Shown in pieces: positions 1-6,418 of a stretch of 7,850 bases of DNA. Location of the stretch: positions 1 through 7,850 of the forward strand of contig QNBX01000186.1 of assembly GCA_003644265.1 (NCBI GenBank), in the 5' to 3' direction. The DNA is from Planctomycetota bacterium. Its GTDB lineage: Bacteria; Planctomycetota; B15-G4. Numbering within the stretch: position 1 is the stretch's first letter; each line of letters opens with the position of its first letter. The notes beneath the pieces were generated by a model, which saw only the letters and a program-made list of their open reading frames with translations, did no database searches and was not told the origin of the DNA. A program made the position numbers and the translations under genes.

Positions 1-2650
1 CCAGGGCGGGCATCTCCGCCCGCGTGCGCCGGTAGGCGATGACGACCTCGTCGGCCCCGCTGCGGAGCGCCGAGCGGGCCGCGTCGAAGGCCGCGTTGCC
101 GCCACCCACCACGACCACCTTCGCCCCGCTGGGCACCCGGTCGCCCGACGCGACGCGCGCCAGGTAGCCGAGGGCGTCCACGACCTCCGGACGACCGGCG
201 CCGTCCGCGCCCGGGACGTCCAGCTTCCGGGCGCGACCAGCCCCGAGGGCCAGCAGCACGGCGTCGAAGCCATCGGACAGCAGCCCGTCGAGGCTGACGT
301 CGCGGCCCAGGCGCGTGTCTCCACGGAAGCTCACGTCCAGTTCGAGGATGCGCGCGACGTCGCGCGCCACCGCCTCGGGCGGGAGCCGGTAGCCGGGGAT
401 GCCGCTGCGCAGCACGCCGCCCGGCTCGGAGGCCGCGTCGAGCAGGGTCACCGCGTGGCCGCGCAGGCGCAGCTCGTGGGCCGCCGCGAGCCCGGCCGGC
501 CCGGCGCCCACGATGGCGACGGACTTGCCGCTGTCGTCCCGTCGCGGCGGGTCGTAGGCCGCACCACCGGCGGCGGCCATGCGCTCCACCACGAAGCGCT
601 TGAGGTCGTTGATGGCCACGGGCTCGTCGACCGCCGCGCGCACGCAGGCCGACTCGCACGGGCGGTGACACACGCGGCAGACCGAGTCGGGCAGCGGGCA
701 GCGGCTCATGATGAGCTGCAAGGCCTCGGCGTCCTGCCCCGCCGCGATGTGCCCGGCGTAACCCTGGACGCACAGCCCCAGCGGACACGCGCTCTCGCAG
801 GCCGCCAGCAGCGGCGGCTTGCCGTCGCGCGCCGGCGTGGCGTCCAGCGCCCGGGCGCGCGTCATCGAGCGCTCCAGTCCGCGCGTCACGCCCTGGTCGC
901 ACTGCATGCCGCAGTCGCCGCGGCCGCAGCGCTGGCAGGCGTCTTGATCGATGCGGTAGACGGGTTCCTGAACGGGCTTCCCCGTGGCGCGGCCGAGGTG
1001 CAGCGGGCAGGGCGACTGGGTGATGACCACCGCCACGCCGCTCGCGTCCCGGGCCCGCTCGAAGGCCGCGATGGTGGCCGACAGGTCCATGGGGTCGACC
1101 GTCTCGACCTGGCGCGCACCGAGCGCGCGCACGATGCCCTCGATCGACACCCCGCGCGCCAAGTGCTCGTTCTGGACGGTCACGGTCGGGCTCTCCTGGA
1201 ACCCGGTCATGGCCGTGACCTGGTTGTCCAGGATGACGGCCACCATGTCGGCGTCTTCCTTGATGGCGTCGAGCAGCGCCGGCATGCCCGAGTGGAAGAA
1301 GGTCGAGTCGCCCAGGAAGCCCACCGTGCGCTGGCCGGTGACGCGACCAACCCCCGCGGCCAGGGTGAAGCCGGCCCCCATGCACAGCAGCGCGTCGGCG
1401 CAGTCGAGCGGCGGGCCGTAGCCCAGCGTGTAGCAGCCGATGTCGTTGAAGGCGAGCTGCTCCGGGCCGAAGGCCGCGCGCGCGGCGAAGTAGGCCGAGC
1501 GGTGCGGGCAACCGGAGCAGAGCACGGGCGGACGGGCCGCGACGGCCTCGTCCGGGGCCACGGGGGCGGGCGCGGGCTGGCCGATGCCGAACGCCTGGTG
1601 CAGACCGTTGGCGAGCACCTCCGGCGTGTACTCGAACTCCTCTGGGAGGTGGCCGCTGCGCTTGCCGAGCACCTGCGTCGACACACCGTGGCGCAGGCAC
1701 AGGGCGGCCACGGCGTCCTCGACGAAGGGCGAGAGTTCCTCCACCACGAGCACGCGCTCGACGTCGTTCAGCAGCGCGAGCAGCTCACGCTCGAGCAGCG
1801 GATACACGCCTGTCAGGGTCGCCAGCACGACGTCCGGGGCCTGCTCCAGCTCGGCCAGCAGGTCGGCGCAGGTGGCCGCCGGCGCGCCGCAGGCCAGGAT
1901 CGCCACCGAGCCGTTGCCCTCCCGCCGGAACACGCCGGCGCGCGCCATCCAGGCGCTGGCCACTGCCAGGCGCTCCGGGATCTGCTGCCGCAGCCGGCGC
2001 GCGTTGGCCGGCGTCGGCACGAAGCGCTGCGGGTCGCGCACGAAGCCGGTGACGCGCTTTGGGCGCAGGGCGTCAAACGTCACCAGGGCGCTCGAGTGGC
2101 AGACCCGCGCCGTCATGCGCAGCAGCACCGGGAGCTGGCTCTGCTCCGACAATTCGAACGCCTGCCGCGCCATGACATGGGCCTCGGCCGGCGTGGACGG
2201 GTCGAGGGTCGGCAGGTGCAGCATGGGCCCGAGGTGGCGTTGGTCCTGCTCGTTGGGGCTGGTGTGGCAGGACGGGTCGCCCGCGCTCACGATCACCAGC
2301 CCGCCCACGGCGCCGACGTAGGGGATGGTCGAGAGCGGATCGCCAGCCGACATCAGGCCCAGGTGCTTCATGGCGCACAGGGCGCGGCCGCCGGCCAGCG
2401 AGGCGGCGAAGGCCAGCTCGAGCGCGATCTTCTCGTTGACCGAGTACTCGAAGTGAATGCCGCCCTCCCCCGCGATGCGGGCGAAGGAGTCGGTCACCTC
2501 GGAGGACGGCGTGCCCGGGTAGCCGGAGACGAAGACCACGCCCGCCTCGACGGCGCCGCGCACCACGGCCTCGTTTCCGAGCAGGCACTCGACGTGCCCC
2601 ACGGCATCGCGCAGCAGGGGTTCACCGCGGGGTTGGTTGGTGACCGGCAT
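1..2650 (-). CDS. iorA: IorA-type 2-oxoacid:acceptor oxidoreductase fused to GltD-like FeS/FAD/NAD(P) module (C-terminus off left edge)
   Basis: Reverse-strand frame, open for 883 codons from ATG at 2650 to the window edge. Residues about 20-595 match the indolepyruvate:ferredoxin oxidoreductase alpha subunit: GYPGTPSSE at 43-51, YSVNEK at 69-74, CSGCPHR at 378-384, and a thiamine diphosphate site with GDS at 447-449 and DNQVTAMTG at 475-483. A four-Cys motif, CxxCx4CxxxC, follows at 572-584. Residues about 610 onward resemble the glutamate synthase small subunit: CESACP at 618-623, further Cys at 627, 651, 658, 661, 665 and 669, an FAD Rossmann motif GAGPAG at 715-720, and a second dinucleotide motif GGGN at 849-852. 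By family, the IorA part oxidatively decarboxylates an aryl- or other 2-oxoacid to acyl-CoA in the cytoplasm; the fused module would pass electrons to NAD(P). The gamma subunit (IorB) is not in view and may lie to the left. ATG 2650 is preferred because the family homology begins about 20 residues later, although the frame stays open upstream (TTG at 2719). No Shine-Dalgarno site is seen. Substrate is unknown. Confidence 0.9.
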   Translation of the reverse strand, partial: MPVTNQPRGEPLLRDAVGHVECLLGNEAVVRGAVEAGVVFVSGYPGTPSSEVTDSFARIAGEGGIHFEYSVNEKIALELAFAASLAGGRALCAMKHLGLMSAGDPLSTIPYVGAVGGLVIVSAGDPSCHTSPNEQDQRHLGPMLHLPTLDPSTPAEAHVMARQAFELSEQSQLPVLLRMTARVCHSSALVTFDALRPKRVTGFVRDPQRFVPTPANARRLRQQIPERLAVASAWMARAGVFRREGNGSVAILACGAPAATCADLLAELEQAPDVVLATLTGVYPLLERELLALLNDVERVLVVEELSPFVEDAVAALCLRHGVSTQVLGKRSGHLPEEFEYTPEVLANGLHQAFGIGQPAPAPVAPDEAVAARPPVLCSGCPHRSAYFAARAAFGPEQLAFNDIGCYTLGYGPPLDCADALLCMGAGFTLAAGVGRVTGQRTVGFLGDSTFFHSGMPALLDAIKEDADMVAVILDNQVTAMTGFQESPTVTVQNEHLARGVSIEGIVRALGARQVETVDPMDLSATIAAFERARDASGVAVVITQSPCPLHLGRATGKPVQEPVYRIDQDACQRCGRGDCGMQCDQGVTRGLERSMTRARALDATPARDGKPPLLAACESACPLGLCVQGYAGHIAAGQDAEALQLIMSRCPLPDSVCRVCHRPCESACVRAAVDEPVAINDLKRFVVERMAAAGGAAYDPPRRDDSGKSVAIVGAGPAGLAAAHELRLRGHAVTLLDAASEPGGVLRSGIPGYRLPPEAVARDVARILELDVSFRGDTRLGRDVSLDGLLSDGFDAVLLALGAGRARKLDVPGADGAGRPEVVDALGYLARVASGDRVPSGAKVVVVGGGNAAFDAARSALRSGADEVVIAYRRTRAEMPAL

Positions 2651-2700
2651 TGGCTTGCAGAGGCTTGGCGGCCCCTCGACTCCCGGATCCTGTTGCTGCC

Positions 2701-2729
2701 ATTCGATAAACTGATGCAATAGTAGGCAA
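2701..2729 (-). promoter_or_regulatory. Possible sigma70-like promoter for the leftward oxidoreductase gene
   Basis: On the minus strand, TTGCCT (complement of 2724-2729) and TCGAAT (complement of 2701-2706) are separated by 17 bp, each matching four of six consensus bases. They lie in the only AT-richer patch of the divergent gap, roughly 2690-2735. Transcription would begin near 2694, about 44 bases before the ATG at 2650, which agrees with that start choice. A rightward promoter could share the patch, but I found no convincing pair for it. The matches are weak and the host's sigma consensus is unknown. Confidence 0.25.
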
Positions 2730-2773
2730 TCTGCCTTCCAGTGTCTCCGGACTCCCGGCGAGTCCTCGTCGGA

Positions 2774-2783
2774 TGACCGGTCA
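2774..2783. promoter_or_regulatory. Perfect 10-bp palindrome TGACCGGTCA, candidate operator
   Basis: TGACCGGTCA is exactly self-complementary. It lies between two divergently transcribed genes, 97 bp before the rightward ATG at 2880. Dimeric regulators such as TetR- or GntR-family proteins that control acyl-CoA genes often bind sites of this form. The assignment rests on symmetry and position only; no regulator gene is in the window and no second copy was noticed. Confidence 0.25.
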
Positions 2784-2784
2784 G

Positions 2785-2839
2785 CCGGCAGCTCTCGCGC
2801 CCGGTGCCCTCGATCGGGTATCGAGCGCGAGCTGGCCGG
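2785..2839 (+). other. Bulged stem-loop in the leader of the hydratase/dehydrogenase gene
   Basis: Bases 2785-2799 pair with 2826-2839, giving about 13 base pairs with a 2-nt bulge (2792-2793) and a 1-nt bulge (2835). Inside the loop a second hairpin forms from CTCGAT (2809-2814) and ATCGAG (2820-2825) around CGGGT. The structure ends 40 bases before the ATG at 2880 and would be in the mRNA leader if transcription starts upstream. There is no U-tract, so it does not look like an intrinsic terminator. In DNA this GC-rich, some of the pairing may be chance. Confidence 0.35.
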
Positions 2840-2879
2840 GATCCGAGACTCCAGAGCCCCCGACAGCCCAGCGAGCGCC

Positions 2880-4898
2880 ATGCCGAAGCCCACAGCCAAC
2901 AACCCCCTGCTGCTGACCCCCGTGCGCCCGATGCCCGCCCGCGTCGCCATCGTCGGCGCCGGAACGATCGGGCCCGACATCGGCTACTACCTCAAGAGCG
3001 CCATCCCCGGCCTCGAGCTGGTGCTGGTGGACGTGTCGCAGGAGTCACTCGACCGCGCCACCCGGCGCATCGAGGGCTACGTCGAGAAGGGGCTCGCCAA
3101 GCGCAAACTCAGCGCGGCCCAGGCCGACGACGTGCGGCGCGGGATCGTCGCCACCCTCGACTACGCCGACATGGCCGGCTGCGACTGGGTCATCGAGGCG
3201 GCCACCGAGCAGCTCGACCTCAAGCGCCGCATCTTCAGCCAGATCGAGGCCATCGTCGGGCCCGAGGCGCTGATCACCTCGAACACCAGCTCGCTCCCCG
3301 CCGAGCGGCTGTTCAGCCACCTGGAGCACCCCGAGCGCGCCACGGTGACGCACTTCTTCGCCCCGGCCTTCCGCAACCCGGCGGTGGAGGTGGTGGCCTG
3401 GGAGCGCAGCGACCCCGAGCTGATCGGCTACCTGCGCTGGCTGTTCTGCATCACCGGCAAGGTGCCGCTGGTCACGGCCGACGCGCTGTGCTTCATGCTC
3501 GACCGGGTCTTCGACAACTGGTGCAACGAGGCCGCGCTGCTGCTGGGGACCGCCACCGCCGCCGAGGTCGATTCGGTGGCCGCCGAGTTCGTGCACGCCG
3601 GCCCGTTCTTCGTGCTCAACATGGCCAACGGCAACCCCATCATCGTCGAGACCAACACGCTGCAGATGGAGGAGGAGGGCCAGCACTACCGGCCGGCCGA
3701 CATCTTCCGCTCGGTGGACCGCTGGGTCACCGGGCGCCTGGGCGAGCGCGCGCCGGTCGAGGCCGAGACGGCCGCCGCCGTGCGCGATCGCCTGGCCGGC
3801 GTGCTGCTGAGCCAGTCGGTCGACATCCTCGATCGCGGCATCGGCGACCCGGCCGACCTCGACCTGGGCTGCCGCCTGGCTCTGGGCTTCAAGCAGGGTC
3901 CGCTGGAGCTCATGCAGCGCCTGGGCCCCGACGAGGTGAGCCGCATCCTCGACCGCTTTGCAGCAGAGCGGACGGGCATGCCCATGCCGGCGCGGCCCCT
4001 CGCCAGCTACCTGGGCTTCCTGCGGCACCTGCTGGTGGACGAGGTGGACGGCGTGCTGGTCCTCACCCTGCGGCGCCCGCAGGCCATGAACGCCCTCGAC
4101 GACGCGGTCACCGACGAGCTGCTCTCGGTCATCTCCCAGCGCGAGGGCGATGCGGCCGTGGAGGGCTTCGTGATCACCGGCTACGGCACGCGCGCCTTCT
4201 GCGCCGGGGCGGACATCGGGCGCTTTCCCCAGTTGCTCGGCCAGGCCGACGAGGCGGCCCAGTTCGCGCGGGACTGCTCGCGCCTGCTGGTGCACCTCGA
4301 CGCCTGCCCCAAGCCCGTGGTCGCCGCGCTCAACGGCATGGCGCTCGGCGGCGGGCTCGAGCTGGCCATCCGCTGTCACGTCATGGTGGCGGTGCGCGAC
4401 GCCTGGCTGCAGTTCCCCGAGGTGACGCTGGGCATCGCGCCGGGCATCGGCGCCATGGTAGTGCCCTACCGTCGCTGGCCCGAGGCCGCCGGCGTGTTCC
4501 ACGACATGCTGCGCCTGGCCACGCGCCTCGACGCCGAGCGCGCCCACGAGCTGGGCGTGGTGGACGTGCTGGTGGACGACCACGCCGCGCTCATGACCGC
4601 CGCCGTGCAGCGCGTGAAGCAGCTGCAGGGTGAGGTCGCGCGCATCCCCGACGCGCCCGTCGCCATCGCGCCGCCCCAGGAGGTCGAGCCGGTGGCCGCG
4701 CGCGGGGAGGTCCTGAGCCGCCAGGCCATCGGCATCATCGGCCAGGCCATCCAGGACGCCGCCGCCTCGCCGAGCCTCGGCGCCGCGCTGGACGTGGGCT
4801 ACGAGGCCTTCGGCGCCAGCGCCTGCACGCCCGCAGCGAAGGAGGGCATCGAGGCCTTCCTGCAGCGGCGCAAGCCCGACTTCGCCACGACGGGCTGA
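2880..4898 (+). CDS. Bifunctional 3-hydroxyacyl-CoA dehydrogenase / enoyl-CoA hydratase (dehydrogenase domain first)
   Basis: 672 residues, cytoplasmic, no signal peptide. The NAD-binding domain comes first, with GAGTIG at 26-31 and SNTSS at 134-138, then His158 and Glu170 of the catalytic dyad in HFFAPAFRNPAVE. Two dehydrogenase C-terminal domains follow (about 195-290, with GPF at 241-243, and about 300-375, with GFKQGPLEL). A crotonase domain starts near 385: oxyanion-hole motifs FCAGAD (440-445) and NGMALGGG (485-492), both hydratase glutamates (Glu494 and Glu514, 20 apart as in the family), and the family's usual tail CTPAAKEGIEAFL. By family it hydrates a 2-enoyl-CoA and oxidises the 3-hydroxyacyl-CoA with NAD+. 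The domain order is that of archaeal-type fusions, the reverse of FadB/FadJ. Asp208 stands where the family has an active-site Asn, and HFFNP has become HFFAP, so dehydrogenase activity or substrate may be altered. ATG 2880 gives a 17-residue leader before Met18 (2931), which is an alternative start; neither has a clear Shine-Dalgarno site. Confidence 0.93.
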   Translation: MPKPTANNPLLLTPVRPMPARVAIVGAGTIGPDIGYYLKSAIPGLELVLVDVSQESLDRATRRIEGYVEKGLAKRKLSAAQADDVRRGIVATLDYADMAGCDWVIEAATEQLDLKRRIFSQIEAIVGPEALITSNTSSLPAERLFSHLEHPERATVTHFFAPAFRNPAVEVVAWERSDPELIGYLRWLFCITGKVPLVTADALCFMLDRVFDNWCNEAALLLGTATAAEVDSVAAEFVHAGPFFVLNMANGNPIIVETNTLQMEEEGQHYRPADIFRSVDRWVTGRLGERAPVEAETAAAVRDRLAGVLLSQSVDILDRGIGDPADLDLGCRLALGFKQGPLELMQRLGPDEVSRILDRFAAERTGMPMPARPLASYLGFLRHLLVDEVDGVLVLTLRRPQAMNALDDAVTDELLSVISQREGDAAVEGFVITGYGTRAFCAGADIGRFPQLLGQADEAAQFARDCSRLLVHLDACPKPVVAALNGMALGGGLELAIRCHVMVAVRDAWLQFPEVTLGIAPGIGAMVVPYRRWPEAAGVFHDMLRLATRLDAERAHELGVVDVLVDDHAALMTAAVQRVKQLQGEVARIPDAPVAIAPPQEVEPVAARGEVLSRQAIGIIGQAIQDAAASPSLGAALDVGYEAFGASACTPAAKEGIEAFLQRRKPDFATTG

Positions 4899-4958
4899 CC
4901 CGGCGGGACACCCGATCGACGCCCTGACCGACTGACACCACCGGCTGACGGGACTGAC
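4895..4958 (+). repeat. Scattered CTGAC pentamers in the spacer
   Basis: CTGAC occurs at 4895 (overlapping the upstream TGA stop), 4924, 4932, 4945 and 4954; the second and third are exactly 8 bp apart. The spacing is otherwise irregular. The run leads directly into the in-register 8-bp array that follows and may be a decayed part of the same low-complexity expansion. No terminator is seen here, only stems of four base pairs. Confidence 0.4.
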
Positions 4959-4962
4959 CGTA

Positions 4963-5018
4963 CAGCCCGACAGCCCGACAGCCCGGGCACCCAAGCACCC
5001 AAGCACCCAAGCACCCGA
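4963..5018. repeat. Seven in-register 8-bp tandem units; G-quadruplex-type GGG tracts on the minus strand
   Basis: Two unit types are joined without losing phase: cagcccga, cagcccga, cagcccgg, then gcacccaa three times and gcacccga. CCC falls at 4966, 4974, 4982, 4990, 4998, 5006 and 5014, exactly every 8 bp. The minus strand, which is the template for the downstream gene, therefore carries seven GGG tracts with 5-nt loops, fitting the usual quadruplex rule (four G3 tracts, loops of 1-7). The array ends 49 bp before the thiolase ATG. Any effect on transcription is inference. Slippage during replication would explain its origin and predicts copy-number variation. Confidence 0.85.
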
Positions 5019-5067
5019 CACGCACGACACACCCGCCCCCCACGACACCCACCACCGGACCCGCGAC

Positions 5068-6261
5068 ATGCCCCTCGAGAACAGCTTCATCCCGTACGGC
5101 GCCTACTGGACCACGCCTTTTGCCCGCTGGCAGGGCAGCCTGGCCGGAGAGCACGCCATGAAGCTGGCGGCCCGCGTGGCGAACGCTGCGCTGCAGGAGC
5201 GGCAGATCGCTCCCACCGCCTTCGACGCGCTGACGTTTGGCATCAGCGTGCCGCAGAGCAGCTGCTTCTACGGCGCCCCGTGGATGGCCAGCATGATCGG
5301 CGCGCCGCAGATCACCGGACCGACCATCGCCCAGGCCTGCGCGACGTCCGCGCGCATGCTGTCCAGCGCCGCGCTCGAGGTGGAGACCGGGCAGCGTGAG
5401 TGCGTGCTCACCCTGGCCTGCGACCGCACCAGCAACGGACCGCACGTCTACTACCCCGACCCCGCGGCGCCCGGCGGCACGGGTCGGCACGAGAACCCCG
5501 TGCTCGACAACTTCAGCAAGGACCCCAACACGCGCCAGGCCATGATCCAGACGGCCGAGAACGTCGCCGCCGAGGCCGGCATCACGCGGCAGGAGCAGGA
5601 GGCCGTCACGCTCCTGCGCCACGAGCAGTACGAGGCCGCGCTGGCCGGCGAGCGGGCCTTCCAGAAGCGCTACATGGTGCCCGTCGAGCTCATGAAGGGA
5701 CGCAAGGTCGTGGGCACACTGGAGGGTGACGAGGGCGTCTTCCCCACCACCGCTGAGGGGCTGGCCAAGCTGCGCCCGGTGCTCGAGGAGGGCAGCGTGA
5801 CCTTCGGCTCCCAGACGCACCCCGCCGACGCCAACGCCGGACTGGTGGTGTGCTCGCGCGAGCGCGCACGGGAGCTCTCGAAGGACGACGGCGTGACCAT
5901 CTCGATCCTGGGCTTCGGCGAGACGCGCGTGGAGCCGGCGCACATGCCGAAGGCCGTGGTGCCCGCGGCCCGCCACGCGTTGCAGCGCGCCGGCATCGAC
6001 ATCGGCCAGTGCGCCGCGGTGAAGACGCACAACCCCTTCGCCGTGAACGACGTCTACTTCTGTCGCGAGATGGACCTGGCCGCCGACTCGGTCAACCGCT
6101 TCGGCTCGCCGCTGATCTACGGCCACCCCCAGGCGCCCATGGGCCTGCGCGTCGTGATGGAGCTGATCGAAGAGCTGGCGTCGTCAGGCGGCGGCTACGG
6201 TCTGTTCTCCGGCTGCGCCGCGGGCGACACCGCCATGGCCGTGGTGATCCGCGTGGATTGA
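5068..6261 (+). CDS. Thiolase-family acyl-CoA acyltransferase, divergent active-site motifs
   Basis: 397 residues, the usual thiolase length. The N-terminus YWTTPFARWQGSLA (13-26) matches the family's opening TPFGRF-GGSLA and supports ATG 5068. Nucleophile candidate Cys91 lies in ACATSARML, the central ENVAAEAGITRQEQEA resembles the family's middle helix, His353 lies in GHP, and the second catalytic Cys383 lies in CAAGDTA near the C-terminus. The usual NEAF motif is replaced by HNPF (321-324). By family it cleaves a 3-oxoacyl-CoA with CoA, or condenses acyl-CoAs, in the cytoplasm. It follows the hydratase/dehydrogenase gene in the same direction after a 169-bp spacer, so the pair supplies the hydration, oxidation and thiolysis steps of beta-oxidation. 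Cotranscription is possible but the gap is long. No Shine-Dalgarno site is seen before the ATG; the preceding 49 bases are C/A-rich. The specific substrate cannot be told, and a synthase-like role is not excluded. Confidence 0.88.
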   Translation: MPLENSFIPYGAYWTTPFARWQGSLAGEHAMKLAARVANAALQERQIAPTAFDALTFGISVPQSSCFYGAPWMASMIGAPQITGPTIAQACATSARMLSSAALEVETGQRECVLTLACDRTSNGPHVYYPDPAAPGGTGRHENPVLDNFSKDPNTRQAMIQTAENVAAEAGITRQEQEAVTLLRHEQYEAALAGERAFQKRYMVPVELMKGRKVVGTLEGDEGVFPTTAEGLAKLRPVLEEGSVTFGSQTHPADANAGLVVCSRERARELSKDDGVTISILGFGETRVEPAHMPKAVVPAARHALQRAGIDIGQCAAVKTHNPFAVNDVYFCREMDLAADSVNRFGSPLIYGHPQAPMGLRVVMELIEELASSGGGYGLFSGCAAGDTAMAVVIRVD

Positions 6262-6284
6262 CGGTGCGCGGCGCGGGCTGGCGG

Positions 6285-6301
6285 GCGGGCTGCTAGCCCG
6301 C
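6285..6301 (+). terminator. GC-rich hairpin after the thiolase gene, possible terminator
   Basis: GCGGGCT (6285-6291) and AGCCCGC (6295-6301) form a perfect 7-bp stem with a 3-nt loop, starting 23 bases after the TGA at 6259-6261. No T-tract follows, so this is not a classical intrinsic terminator, though GC-rich genomes often lack one. It lies between convergent genes. Confidence 0.4.
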
Positions 6302-6356
6302 ATCTCGCACGACGGACATGGAAACAGGCCGCTCCCGTCGCTTGGCCAGAGGCGGG

Positions 6357-6384
6357 CGCGGGCGGTCGGTCGGCCAGGCCCGCG
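6357..6384 (-). terminator. Second GC-rich hairpin, between convergent genes
   Basis: CGCGGGC (6357-6363) pairs with GCCCGCG (6378-6384) across a 14-nt loop. Read on the minus strand it begins 34 bases after the stop of the HAF-repeat gene (6419-6421). There is no T-tract and the loop is long, so terminator function is uncertain. Nothing else is evident in 6302-6418. Confidence 0.25.
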
Positions 6385-6418
6385 GTCTCACCCCATGCGC
6401 CGTCGCGCAACTGCTCCC

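Noticed and set aside
2719..2719. TTG at 2719 (minus strand) as an upstream start of the oxidoreductase
   Set aside because: It is in frame, but the added 23 residues show no family similarity and the site lies inside the promoter-like patch.
455..2722. Plus-strand open frame of 755 codons
   Set aside because: It lies opposite the IorA-GltD fusion. Its translation is Arg/His/Gly/Ala-rich with no recognisable motifs, as expected for an antisense frame in very GC-rich coding DNA.
2804..4633. Plus-strand frame of 609 codons overlapping the hydratase/dehydrogenase
   Set aside because: It is a frame-shifted copy of the real gene, dominated by Arg, Gly, Ala and Pro, with no domain signal.
4891..4914. 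Intrinsic terminator after the hydratase/dehydrogenase gene
   Set aside because: Only 4-bp CGGG/CCCG stems are present (4891-4902 and 4904-4914), with no T-tract; these are expected by chance at this GC content.
4963..5018. CRISPR array
   Set aside because: The units are 8 bp and contiguous, with no spacers between them; this is a simple tandem repeat.
3045..5090. Minus-strand open frame of 681 codons across the hydratase/dehydrogenase gene and spacer
   Set aside because: The opposite strand encodes a protein with every catalytic motif of its family in order. The antisense translation is low-complexity and runs through the octamer array.
4735..6126. Minus-strand open frame of 463 codons opposite the thiolase
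   Set aside because: It has no family motifs, spans the repeat spacer, and is explained by GC bias at third positions of the thiolase gene.
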